Source of the DNA: Microbulbifer marinus
GTDB taxonomy: Bacteria; Pseudomonadota; Gammaproteobacteria; Pseudomonadales; Cellvibrionaceae
Direction of reading: 5' to 3'
Length of the DNA stretch: 64,000 bases
Assembly (NCBI RefSeq): GCF_900107725.1
Contig: NZ_FNQO01000001.1
Location: forward strand, 860,458-924,457
Shown: piece by piece, positions 44,173 through 53,448 of the stretch
Layout of the letters: every line of letters starts with the position of its first letter
Numbering within the stretch: position 1 is the first letter of the stretch
The notes under the pieces: model-generated
What the model was told of the DNA's origin: nothing
The model's database searches: none
What the model saw: the letters and a program-made list of their open reading frames with translations, nothing else
Position numbers and translations under genes: made by a program

Positions 44173-46719
44173 TCAATCCAGGGACTTCAGGATCTCCACG
44201 TGGTTCAGGTACATCGGGTTGATATCCTTCAGGGTAAACATCCCGGTTACATCCACGTGGTCCCAGCCGGACTTCTTGCCCATGTGCTGCCACACACCTG
44301 GCACCGGCAATCCGTTGTAGTCCTGATAGGGAGCCCCCGTCGGCGCCACCATGCTGTTGGTGTTCACCACACTGTCATTGGCGAACCAGCTGGCATCCAC
44401 GCCCAGGTTGCTGTTCTTGTACTGCCCCATGAACAGGGACTGGGGCATGAACGGCAGGAAGGTGGAAGCCGTGGGGTAATGCTTCTGCGTGAACAGCCCC
44501 TTGTAGGTGGATTGGTTCGAAAACGAGAAATAGTAAACATCCGGGTAGGTGATAGCACCGCCGTAGATATAGGGCGCCCCCTCCGCACTCAGGTCATAGA
44601 GTGACGTATCCACCGATTCGTCCCACAGGCTGTGGTCCTTGACGCGCTGGAAGTAGGCATCCCAGCTCTCCCCGGATTGGCGCGTCAGCGCCCACTGGTC
44701 CAGCTTCAGGTCGTAGACCACGTTCTCGCCGCTGACCAGGCCCGCCGCCCGGTAGATGGAGGTTACCAGTTGCTCGGTAATATCCAGCGGGTTGAAGAAC
44801 TCGGTCAGCGTGGTGCCGTTGTGGGGCGTGGACACCGTGGTGATGCTGTGCACCCAGTTCCTGCCGCCCTCGAACACCGTGCCGGCCTCGTAGTTCTCCT
44901 CCGGCGAGCCATCCCGCAGCAGCTTGAGCAGCACCCGGGCCGTCTGGCCGCCCTGGCTGTGGGCAATGATGTGGATCTTGTTGGATGCATCCCAGTCTGG
45001 CAGCAACGCGCCGAAACAGCGGCCAAATTGACTGTGCCCATGGGTCGCGGCATGGGTTGCGCCGTAGTTCACACAGCCGCCCTTCAGCTGGTAGTAGGCC
45101 TCAACCGCGCGGTCCCAGTTGGAGCTGAGCGGCCCGACCGCCAGGGTAACGGTGTCATGCCCCTGGGATTTCAGGTATTCCTGCAGGTCCTTCTTGCCGT
45201 TCCAGCCGCCGCCCCAGTACTTGAAGCCGAACAGCTCGTTGCGGCCCCAACCAGCGAAGCCATGCAGCAGGACGACAGTGTCATTGTTGGCGGCCTGCGC
45301 GGCAGCGAAACTGGCGGCGGTTGATAGAGGCTGCAGCTTAAACACCTGGTTGTTGTCGTAATTGCAGGTGTACTGCTCCAGTTCCTGGTAGCCGGAGCTG
45401 AACAGACTGTTGTTCACGTCCAGGCACTGGTAGCTGGACTTCGGCCGTATCACATAGCCTGAGCCGTAGGGCACGAAGCGGAACAGCTGGTTGTCACTGC
45501 CGAACCCCTCGCCCTGCTCGATTGCCGTACCGGCGGCGTCGGCAAAATCCCGCACCGACAGCGAGAGCCCGCTATTGGTGTTCTGGATTTTGTAGTAGCC
45601 GTCGGCTTGGTGGATCAGCTCGAACGTCTGCGCGCTGGTGCCGTTACAGGAGTACTGCTGCAGCTGGGTACCCGCGGAGGTGCTCGATCCCGGCACGTCC
45701 AGGCACTTGCCGCTGTGGGTGGCAACGATGTTGTAGATACCGTCCTGCACCGCGGCCTCGTAGACCACCGGTTCCAGCGTCCACTTCTGGTTGTCACCGC
45801 CATGCTCGTCCCAGAGGTGAATGTCGGCCCCGCTGTCCATGGAAACACCGGAGACATCGATCGGCTTGTTGCCCGACAGGGCGGTTTTTATAAAGTACGC
45901 CCCGTCGCCATTACCCTCGAGCAGGAAGCGCTGGTTGCTGCCCTGGTTGCAGCTGTACTGCTGCACTGGCGTGCCGTTGCCGGTCTGGCCCCAGTAGATG
46001 TCGACACACTTGCCGCTGTTGACATTGATGATCTCGTACTGGCCGGCACCGGCGTAGACGAAGTCGAACTGCTGTGCGGCGGTACCGTTGCAGCTCCACT
46101 GCTGCAGCTGCTTGCCGTTGGCAGTGCTCGACGAGGGCACGTCGAGGCACATTCCCGAGTGCACTGCCCTGGCGGAGTACCGGCCGGGCGCCAGGGTGCG
46201 CTCGCCGTCGATGGTCGGGTCGATGGCAAAGGTCTGCTGCGGTGAGCCGGTACAGGACATCTGCACCAGCCGGCCCCCCTCACCCTGCGACGCACCCGAG
46301 AGCTCGACGCACTTACCCGAGTTCCGGTTGCGCAGGAGATAGCCACTGCCGTTCCTCTGCGGCAGGAAGTGCTGGGAACCGTAGTCGTACCAGCTGTACT
46401 GGACCACCGCCGCGCCATCCGAACCGGAGCCGCCCTGCACACGCATCGCCTTGCCGCTGTTTGTATTGATGATTTTGTAATAACCGTCGCCCGCCGGGCT
46501 GACATCAAAATCCTGGACGGCCGAGCCCGAGCAGCTGGCCTGCTCCAGCTGGACGTTACTGGATGTGCTGCCACCGGGCACATTGACGCATTTGCCACTG
46601 TGGGCAAGCGTCAGCGTGTACCTGTCGGCAGGTAAATTTGAAGCGTGGGCAGCCATGCTTAGCTGCAGAACCAATAGCGAAATTATCCCGAGATAAACGG
46701 GGGTAAGTCTCTTCATCAT
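44173..46719 (-). CDS. Secreted ricin-type lectin / alpha-beta lipase fusion
   Basis: The start at 46719 has an AAGG SD; 848 residues. A signal peptide (LGIISLLVLQLSMAAHA) is followed by about 440 residues of ricin-type beta-trefoil repeats, with recurring HSGKCxDVPGSSTxxGTQLQQYSCNGTxAQxF units, probably three domains. From residue 476 there is an alpha/beta-hydrolase lipase: oxyanion start VVLLHGFAG, nucleophile Ser588 in IIAHSQGGQT, and a C-terminal GWDHVDVTG region likely holding the His. The core resembles Gram-positive family I.5/I.6 lipases, which bind zinc and calcium. The lectin repeats probably bind sugar polymers or cell surfaces. Confidence 0.88.
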   Translation of the reverse strand: MMKRLTPVYLGIISLLVLQLSMAAHASNLPADRYTLTLAHSGKCVNVPGGSTSSNVQLEQASCSGSAVQDFDVSPAGDGYYKIINTNSGKAMRVQGGSGSDGAAVVQYSWYDYGSQHFLPQRNGSGYLLRNRNSGKCVELSGASQGEGGRLVQMSCTGSPQQTFAIDPTIDGERTLAPGRYSARAVHSGMCLDVPSSSTANGKQLQQWSCNGTAAQQFDFVYAGAGQYEIINVNSGKCVDIYWGQTGNGTPVQQYSCNQGSNQRFLLEGNGDGAYFIKTALSGNKPIDVSGVSMDSGADIHLWDEHGGDNQKWTLEPVVYEAAVQDGIYNIVATHSGKCLDVPGSSTSAGTQLQQYSCNGTSAQTFELIHQADGYYKIQNTNSGLSLSVRDFADAAGTAIEQGEGFGSDNQLFRFVPYGSGYVIRPKSSYQCLDVNNSLFSSGYQELEQYTCNYDNNQVFKLQPLSTAASFAAAQAANNDTVVLLHGFAGWGRNELFGFKYWGGGWNGKKDLQEYLKSQGHDTVTLAVGPLSSNWDRAVEAYYQLKGGCVNYGATHAATHGHSQFGRCFGALLPDWDASNKIHIIAHSQGGQTARVLLKLLRDGSPEENYEAGTVFEGGRNWVHSITTVSTPHNGTTLTEFFNPLDITEQLVTSIYRAAGLVSGENVVYDLKLDQWALTRQSGESWDAYFQRVKDHSLWDESVDTSLYDLSAEGAPYIYGGAITYPDVYYFSFSNQSTYKGLFTQKHYPTASTFLPFMPQSLFMGQYKNSNLGVDASWFANDSVVNTNSMVAPTGAPYQDYNGLPVPGVWQHMGKKSGWDHVDVTGMFTLKDINPMYLNHVEILKSLD

Positions 46720-47339
46720 GCGCCGAACCTTATTCTCTCTGTGAACTTGATTTGGCAACACGTCAACGATCAATTAAAGGTAGAGCTCGATTCCTTCGGG
46801 CAGGCCGGCCAATCCAGAAGCAGACTACGGCAATACGATACTTTGGACACACGGCTACTTGCCGGCGACTGATGATGATTTGGCGTGTTGTCGCTGTTTT
46901 TATTGGAAAAAATTTTATTGTTTTAAGAATGCATTGTTACTGACATCACAGCCATGGCGTACCACTCACATGGCTGACGAAGCGATTCTAGTCACGAAAA
47001 TGAAACACTGTAAACGGCAAAAAAGTGACCGTACGTCCCTTGAGAAACAGCGCACAAACACACGCATACAGACGTACCAGTCCCGGATCGGACGCTTTCA
47101 ATCGGGATAGCCCGATCAACAGGACGGTGAGAATTGGACAAAAAGATCGACCAGCCCCGTGGAGGGAAATAAATTTGGGGACTTTTGATCGAAAGATTGA
47201 TTTCATCATCCACTAGGGGACTTCAACATCGTTATTTTACTCTGACTGCGACTTTTGGTTCGTATCTTCCCCTAGGCCTCCATCTGGAAAACCCGCCAAT
47301 TCCATTCGAAAGTGGGGAGGGCTAGGGAACTCGAACGAT
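46720..47339. other. 620-bp intergenic region at the left edge of the island
   Basis: No gene is recognised here. It contains the lectin-lipase promoter side and then a stretch with a changed, more AT-rich composition continuing into the defence genes. A small hairpin (ATCGGG/CCCGAT, 47101-47116) and a repeated GGGGACTT motif (about 47177 and 47216) are present. This is the likely island boundary, but I see no integrase or clear att repeat. Confidence 0.45.
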
Positions 47340-49127
47340 TCAGCCAGAAACATCAAAACCTAATTGTTTCTTATGTTCTGCTTTGGCCTGTCTAATCGAG
47401 TCGATGATTTGTCGCCTAAAGTCTTCCCTGGAGATCATTTCTTCCACCTGCAGTAAGGTCGCATCAATTGAGACTCCAACAATCAAACCCACCCCAGCGC
47501 CTATCACGGCACCCGCAAAAGTTCCAGCTCCGGGTATGATTGAGCCAATCGCAGCTCCGGCAGCCGTTGCCGCACCGCCCGCACCGACTTTCGAAGCCGC
47601 AGCCTTGGCGACCGCTTTGGCCGCCAGCCGTAGTGTCCCTTTGGCAGCAGCCTTTGAGACTACCTTTGTGGCTACCATCGCTGAGATGGCGCCCAGCCCA
47701 GCGACCGCTCCCCGCATATTGCCATTTATTCGCTCAATTTCGGCTGAAGGCCGCAGTATACTTTCCTGCGAATACTCATCGATCACCCAGAAGTCTCCTT
47801 CCGGCATGGAAACCTCATTGTCTTTTAACAGTTTTAGAGAAGCTTCCCTGAAGCTCGCCTCCAAGATATGGTTCTGCTCAGAGACTGCGCGTAAGCTTTT
47901 TTCAAACCTTGCAAATGGCTCTCCGCTATTGAGCGTCCTGGTCAGATCCGCGGAAATGCGGCTCTCCAGCGAGTTACTTAGTAATGCCGCAAGCCGCATG
48001 TATTCTGCCGGCAGGCTGTAATATGCATCCAGATATGCATCCACATTACCCTCCATCACCCTATAAGCCTCATCCATCTGCTTCTCAAGTAGCTCCATTC
48101 CCTGTTGCTGCCGAGCCAAAGTGTCGATAGCCAGAGCATGAAGGCTGTCCCGGGTTCCTGCTTTGTAATAGCGGTTTTCGAACTTCTCGACCTGAGGCTT
48201 GATCGCCAGCTCGAACTGGGCAAAGTCACGGGCACTGACCTTACTCGCGACAAGCGTGTCCACGTAAATAGCGAGAGCTGGATAAATAAAGCAGAGTCCG
48301 ACTGCACACATCGCTCCCAAAGCGCTCGACTTTTCAAATCCAACTGTGGGCACTTCTAATTTCTCGGCCAAAGGTACAGCAATGCGGCGGTATTCCTTTG
48401 CTGGAATAAGAAATGCAGAAAGCGCATTCGCGAAACTGGCTAATGCCGCGAACGTAACGAGTAGGGCCATCACGAAATATAGGCGTCCGGAGCTGACCTT
48501 TAGGATATGCAGCCCCATATCCATCACCGCTGCATAATAGGTAGTATACCGATCTATTATTTGTGCCAAAACACTCTGTTCTGAAGAGAGCAACACCTTT
48601 TGTTGTTCCAGCATTATCTCCGACAAGAGCGGAACGCTGTCACGGGGTATAAGATAGAGATGAATCAATATCCAAGCGACACTAACCAACAGTGCGAATA
48701 CCCACTGGGACCAGGCCAGTCCCTTGGCGAAAGCTCGATATTCCCGAAACTCATTACGTGCAACTGATAGAAGCTTTGCGTGGATGCCGAAATATAGAGG
48801 TATCAAGGCACACAACAGCGCCCACTCAATATAAGAGAGCATATGAAACCAGTACAGCATTCCTATACCGGAACATAGCGAGACCAGAAACCAGAAAGGG
48901 GTAGAAAGTAGCCGGCTATTCTGAATCGCACGGAGAAAACCGCCGTGACGATATTGATGGGCATAAAACGTCTTTTGAATAGTACTTATATACAAACGAC
49001 TCAAGAAAAATGGAAACCCCAGTACTACGGCTCCCAGTAGGAGAACCCACAGCTTACTATCGTTCGTCATTTTCGCGAGCAGCCAGCCTGCGGCTAGCCA
49101 GGAATAACTACCGACGAGATATTTCAA
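47340..49127 (-). CDS. Membrane protein with C-terminal glycine-zipper region
   Basis: The 595-residue protein is not recognised. Four or more hydrophobic helices lie in the N-terminal half (LWVLLLGAVVLGFPFFL, TPFWFLVSLCSGIGMLYWF, WALLCALIPLYFGI, WVFALLVSVAWILIHLYLI), then others near 220-290. A helical linker (about 300-450) leads to an alanine/glycine-rich C-terminus (VGAGGAATAAGAAIGSIIPG and AGAVIGAGVGLIVGVSIDAT) with glycine-zipper spacing, as in membrane-inserting proteins. It lies 88 bp downstream of the nuclease-helicase gene at the left end of the island. A pore-forming or membrane-effector role is only a guess. Confidence 0.6.
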   Translation of the reverse strand: MKYLVGSYSWLAAGWLLAKMTNDSKLWVLLLGAVVLGFPFFLSRLYISTIQKTFYAHQYRHGGFLRAIQNSRLLSTPFWFLVSLCSGIGMLYWFHMLSYIEWALLCALIPLYFGIHAKLLSVARNEFREYRAFAKGLAWSQWVFALLVSVAWILIHLYLIPRDSVPLLSEIMLEQQKVLLSSEQSVLAQIIDRYTTYYAAVMDMGLHILKVSSGRLYFVMALLVTFAALASFANALSAFLIPAKEYRRIAVPLAEKLEVPTVGFEKSSALGAMCAVGLCFIYPALAIYVDTLVASKVSARDFAQFELAIKPQVEKFENRYYKAGTRDSLHALAIDTLARQQQGMELLEKQMDEAYRVMEGNVDAYLDAYYSLPAEYMRLAALLSNSLESRISADLTRTLNSGEPFARFEKSLRAVSEQNHILEASFREASLKLLKDNEVSMPEGDFWVIDEYSQESILRPSAEIERINGNMRGAVAGLGAISAMVATKVVSKAAAKGTLRLAAKAVAKAAASKVGAGGAATAAGAAIGSIIPGAGTFAGAVIGAGVGLIVGVSIDATLLQVEEMISREDFRRQIIDSIRQAKAEHKKQLGFDVSG

Positions 49128-49215
49128 AGCCCCACCCCAAATGCACCTGGTTAATCTAACCCAATTTAATTTAGTTCTAATGTGAAAATGTATTTTTTGT
49201 TTCTGAAAAGTATCA

Positions 49216-52200
49216 TTAAGTATTCGCTCTAGAAAGCAGCTGCCATAGGTTCAACCTTCTCAGATCTGACAGAGAATTTGCCTTAGTCAAACCCAAATTA
49301 GGGCTGCCGACGATCACAGCAAGAGCTTGCGCACGGGAAATGGCCACATTGAGGCGATGCTTATCAAACAGGAATGCTAATCCTCTCGGTGATTCAGCCG
49401 CTTCACTGGCACACATACTGATAAAGACTATCGGGGCCTCTTGGCCTTGAAACTTGTCAACACTCCCTACTCTGGCCTCCTCGCCCAATGCTTGCTTCAG
49501 TTTATTGACCTGATGGTTATAGGGGGCCATGAAGAGCATGTCCGCCAAGGTTAACTCTCTGGTCTTGCCGTTCTTATCGCAGTAATTCCGACCAAGAAGC
49601 TCCTCCGTGCGAGCAACAATTTCGGCCACTTCCTCCTCACTGGCTTGAGTATTTCCCTCATGCTCGACTGGCAGATAAATCACCCCGGCTTCACAGTCCA
49701 ATGGCCCGTGATAGCTTGAAGGTACGTCGATAACTTGTTTCACATTGTCTGGATGCGCCTCGAGCCTCCCACCATAGAATGCGTGCGAGACAACATCATT
49801 GACGGCCGGGTGCATACGATAGGTGGTGTCGAGAAATACTCCCATCTGCTCGTCGATGGCTGCTTGTTCACCCAGCAAATAGTCCAGCACGGAGAGGCCG
49901 GCAAGCCCAGGGTGACTGCCCTGAATAGGCTGGCCCAGCTGCATCTGGTCACCCATCAGAACAATATTTTCCGCTGCCCCGCTAATAGCAACAAGATTAG
50001 CAAGGCTCACCTGCCCCGCTTCATCCACAAACACGTAGTCAAAACGCCCTTGCAGATCCTCCCGGGCAAATCCCCATGCGGTTGTCCCAACAACGGTTCC
50101 GGGAGCCACCGTACCCTCGATATCCTTGTTAGCTAAGACCTGGATACCCAGTTCTTCCAGTTGCGAATCAGTATCTTTGGTGCACACACAGGACACAGGA
50201 ATCCCCTGATCGTGACAATAGCTGGCGGTACCGATCAATAAATTATTGATAGCCTTGTGGCTATTGGAGCAGATGCCAACAGTTCTCCCCTGTTTGACGA
50301 GCTCTGTGATGATGTGCTTACCGGTATAAGTCTTCCCAGCACCAGGCGGTCCCTGAATGGTTAGGTAGCTGGCCTGTAGATTGGAGACGCCCCTGATAAC
50401 TTGCTTGAGTCGTTCCTTGGGGTCGGTCCCGGTCACTATCGACATGCCCGACGTATGCCCGTTGATGCGGGGCAAGGCGCGGGAAAGAAAATCACCGATT
50501 GCACATGCTCGCCACTCACCCCGCTCATACGCGGCAATAACCCGATCCAGAGCCTGCGGAATAGGGTTAGGATTCACGTATTCATCCGGTACCAGCGTGA
50601 TTACCGCAGGCGGTTCCTGCATAGCGGAAATGACGATCAACCCTACTTCTAAATCACTCTCAGTATCCTCAAAGGAGACCTTCAGGGGTCTGCCCGCATC
50701 ATCCTCCTCACCGGCCAGATAAAAGGTCTTGGCAGCACCTTTGAACTCCTGATTCGCATCAAATCGATACTCGAAGGCGTGCTTCCTGGCTCTTGGGCTC
50801 ACCTTGAATGGTGGACGGGGAGTCCGTTCACACTGGGCAAGGCAATCGATATCATCTAGCAATTCATCATGCGTGAGCCCCAAGCGGTCAAAGAGCCTCC
50901 AAAACACCGGCTTGGCTTCGCGGCGGTGGAACTCCAATAGCCAGGCGAGGGTCTCGGTGACCACAGACTGAGGCACCCTGCTGGGGTCGGTTTCTTCGCC
51001 GCACTCTGATGCACGCTGCCGTTCAGCCAGTCCCAAAAGACGATCACGGAGCTGCGTGCGTTCCGACACCTCTTCAGTGACTTCGCTCTCTCGAGGTTCG
51101 GTGGGCCCAACGTAGGTGATACCGTGGCGCTCTTGCTCTTCGCGCAGCCACTCCACCAGCTCCTGAGTAGAATCACAGTCATCAATGTTGTATTCGCGGA
51201 TGCTCTTCAGGATTTTGGAGGTCTGCCAACTATCCCCATCCCGTTGTTGGCGCCATTGTTCATAGACCACCACCGAATCTCCGCCCGTCCCGACGTCTGT
51301 TTCACGCTTTCCCCGATACAGATGTTCAACACTCTTGATCGAGTAATTGCGTTCGCCAAGACGCAACCCATGGCGGACGATCTTATAGAGGTCCACAAAA
51401 ACCTCATTGCGCAGCAGCTGGTCAACCTCATGTTCACAGACGCCATACCGCCCCATTAGTCGCCGGCATGCAGCGATCTCGTAATTGGCGTAGTGGTAAA
51501 TATGCATTTGCGGGTCATGCTGCCAGCGTTCATACACCCAGTGCATAAACGCCTCGAAGGCAGCTTTCTCCTCATTTGCATCGTGGGCCCAGAAGTCCCT
51601 GAAGCAGCGGTTTCCCGATTCGTCGAAGTAGGTGGCCCCCCAAAGGTACTCTAGCCCCCCTTCCTCTAGCGGGAATCCCTCGATATCGAAGAATACGTCA
51701 AGGGTAGAAGGCGGTGGCAACAAGCTTAGCCCCAGATGCTGCCCTGCCTCAGGGATCAATATTTCAAACCTAGGCTTCTCGCAATCCTGGCTAGCCTGCT
51801 GAATTCGCGCTTGCGCCTGCAGTCGCGTAAAAACAATATCGTTGATGCCCGGCACCCGGACCAGCTCGGATTCCGCCAGCCCCGTGAGCGTGTTAATACC
51901 TGCAGCTTGCAGCTTCTTGACCTGCGCTCGAGTGATATTGGCAACACGGCTGAGGTGGTCTCGCTCCTCCAGGATCTTTTCGGCGTACGTCCCCCAACGC
52001 CCCCAGCTCACGGAGTCCGCTGGATCCGGCATTACCTCGGCATTAAAGCTCGTCTCGGCGGATAGGAACTGACTTTTCTGTGCCTGGTAATAACTGAAGT
52101 AATCCCGTAGTGGGAAGCTATCTCGCTTACGCGAACCCAAAACAATCGACACACTTTCGGGCAGACACCCTTGGCACTCTGCAAGCATCTCCGCATAAGT

Positions 52201-52653
52201 GCACAACTGGACCAGATGCGAGGGCTTTACTGCGCCGGAGAGCTTAGTATCCCACACGGTGTAATGATAATGCCCCAGCGATGACGGCCCCTCTACCTTG
52301 ACCAGGAAATCGGCAAAGCCACGAAAGGGCAGCTTCTCCAGGGCAGCCTGGAATATTACATCTATACCTCTACTCATGGCTTCACGGGTAGCTATCAGCT
52401 TCTCTGTGAATGAAAGCTGACTCGAAACCGCAAAAATCGACTTACCCGCATTCCTCATCTCATCGAGATGATCCTGCTCATGCGCGAGTCCGCGTGTTGC
52501 CAGTACCGCCTGTAGCGGATCCTCGCCATCTGGCTTGATCCCGCAATCGGGAAAATCCGTTGAAAGGCGCTCCATCCAAGCCGCGAATGGTGATTCTATA
52601 AAGCGACATAGATCTGAAGGTGAATAAATCACCCGACCGGACTCATAATACAT
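49216..52653 (-). CDS. TM0106-type RecB-like nuclease fused to UPF1-family helicase
   Basis: The 1145-residue protein has an N-terminal RecB-like PD-(D/E)xK nuclease (FADFLVKVEGPSSLGHYHYTVWDTKLSG with the QLCTYAEML motif, about 100-175). An HhH-like segment follows (about 240-290), then an RNase-H-like domain (VFFDIEGFPLEEGGLEYLWGATYFDE, DIEG near 320). The C-terminal superfamily I helicase shows Walker A (QGPPGAGKTYTGKHII, near 770), VDEAGQVSLANLVA, GDQMQLGQP and SVDKFQGQEAPIVFISMC with LNVAISRAQALAVIVG. Combined nuclease-helicase activity on DNA or RNA is expected. Related proteins occur in defence islands, but its role here is inferred. Confidence 0.8.
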   Translation of the reverse strand: MYYESGRVIYSPSDLCRFIESPFAAWMERLSTDFPDCGIKPDGEDPLQAVLATRGLAHEQDHLDEMRNAGKSIFAVSSQLSFTEKLIATREAMSRGIDVIFQAALEKLPFRGFADFLVKVEGPSSLGHYHYTVWDTKLSGAVKPSHLVQLCTYAEMLAECQGCLPESVSIVLGSRKRDSFPLRDYFSYYQAQKSQFLSAETSFNAEVMPDPADSVSWGRWGTYAEKILEERDHLSRVANITRAQVKKLQAAGINTLTGLAESELVRVPGINDIVFTRLQAQARIQQASQDCEKPRFEILIPEAGQHLGLSLLPPPSTLDVFFDIEGFPLEEGGLEYLWGATYFDESGNRCFRDFWAHDANEEKAAFEAFMHWVYERWQHDPQMHIYHYANYEIAACRRLMGRYGVCEHEVDQLLRNEVFVDLYKIVRHGLRLGERNYSIKSVEHLYRGKRETDVGTGGDSVVVYEQWRQQRDGDSWQTSKILKSIREYNIDDCDSTQELVEWLREEQERHGITYVGPTEPRESEVTEEVSERTQLRDRLLGLAERQRASECGEETDPSRVPQSVVTETLAWLLEFHRREAKPVFWRLFDRLGLTHDELLDDIDCLAQCERTPRPPFKVSPRARKHAFEYRFDANQEFKGAAKTFYLAGEEDDAGRPLKVSFEDTESDLEVGLIVISAMQEPPAVITLVPDEYVNPNPIPQALDRVIAAYERGEWRACAIGDFLSRALPRINGHTSGMSIVTGTDPKERLKQVIRGVSNLQASYLTIQGPPGAGKTYTGKHIITELVKQGRTVGICSNSHKAINNLLIGTASYCHDQGIPVSCVCTKDTDSQLEELGIQVLANKDIEGTVAPGTVVGTTAWGFAREDLQGRFDYVFVDEAGQVSLANLVAISGAAENIVLMGDQMQLGQPIQGSHPGLAGLSVLDYLLGEQAAIDEQMGVFLDTTYRMHPAVNDVVSHAFYGGRLEAHPDNVKQVIDVPSSYHGPLDCEAGVIYLPVEHEGNTQASEEEVAEIVARTEELLGRNYCDKNGKTRELTLADMLFMAPYNHQVNKLKQALGEEARVGSVDKFQGQEAPIVFISMCASEAAESPRGLAFLFDKHRLNVAISRAQALAVIVGSPNLGLTKANSLSDLRRLNLWQLLSRANT

Positions 52654-52713
52654 AACTCAAGATTCCTTTCCTGCCCACTTTACTTACGAGTACTGGTTCA
52701 AATCATTTTTGAA

Positions 52714-53384
52714 TCAAACTGTCTCCGTCTCCACCACCGGATAACACGCATCTCCGGGAAATGAATCAGGGTTTAGCATCATAATCTCAATGATTGATGG
52801 TACTAATTTCCCCATAATCGCCATTCCATCGCGGATCTGATCACGGTTAACCCGACCCTGCCAAGTGGCTCCACCATGAACTAACTGATTTCTAAGCGTA
52901 TAGAGTCGGCTAAAAATCACACCCAGTACAGTTTTAGTGTCCGAACTAGCCAAGGAAGCTTTTACTGCCGTATTAGCGGAATTAAAACTCTGCCTCCAAC
53001 TTTTAGCATCTATCTCTCCTCTCTGATAAGCCCAGAACGGATGAAATATAAATGGATTATCTAACAGCAACCTGATCGATCCGGAGAACTCATGCCAAAC
53101 ATGACTGTATAGATCGTTACTAGTATCCAGATCTACCAATCTATCAATAAACCTTCTAAAGAGATCTTGGTCACCGATACCTAACGTGCGGTCTATTTCC
53201 TGGGCGTACGCAGCATTGAAAGAGATCCAGAGAAAAATAAATGCACTATCTACATCTTCACACTGCTCCGCGCGGCAAAGCCAGCTAAGCGCACGGTGCA
53301 CTCTCAACCCAATGCATCAGGGAACCCATCGCGATTCTCACGCTGAAATGATTTAAGCGCTTTGTGACCAAATTCCATTACCAT
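52714..53384 (-). pseudogene. HEPN-like protein gene with -1 frameshift
   Basis: The strong Shine-Dalgarno AAGGGG (53391-53396) and ATG at 53384 open a frame of 26 residues ending ...FPDALG at a TGA (53304-53306). The frame that continues as LRVHRALSWLCRAEQ starts at 53307 and overlaps it by one base, so the two parts read as one protein if one base were added. The downstream part (about 197 residues) has RNQLVHGG, an Rx4H motif of HEPN RNases, and a helical body. It may be a genuine mutation, a sequencing error or a programmed -1 shift. It directly follows zorD in the operon. Confidence 0.75.
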
Positions 53385-53448
53385 TTAGTTCCCCTTAAAT
53401 ATGCGCTTAACTTGACACCCAAAAAGTCTATCAAATGGGCTAAATGCT

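Noticed and set aside
53289-53300. Recurrence of the 12-mer TGCACCGTGCGC of the 22.1-kb repeat within the HEPN-like gene
   Set aside because: It encodes conserved residues (RVHRA) and has no flanking repeat; likely chance.
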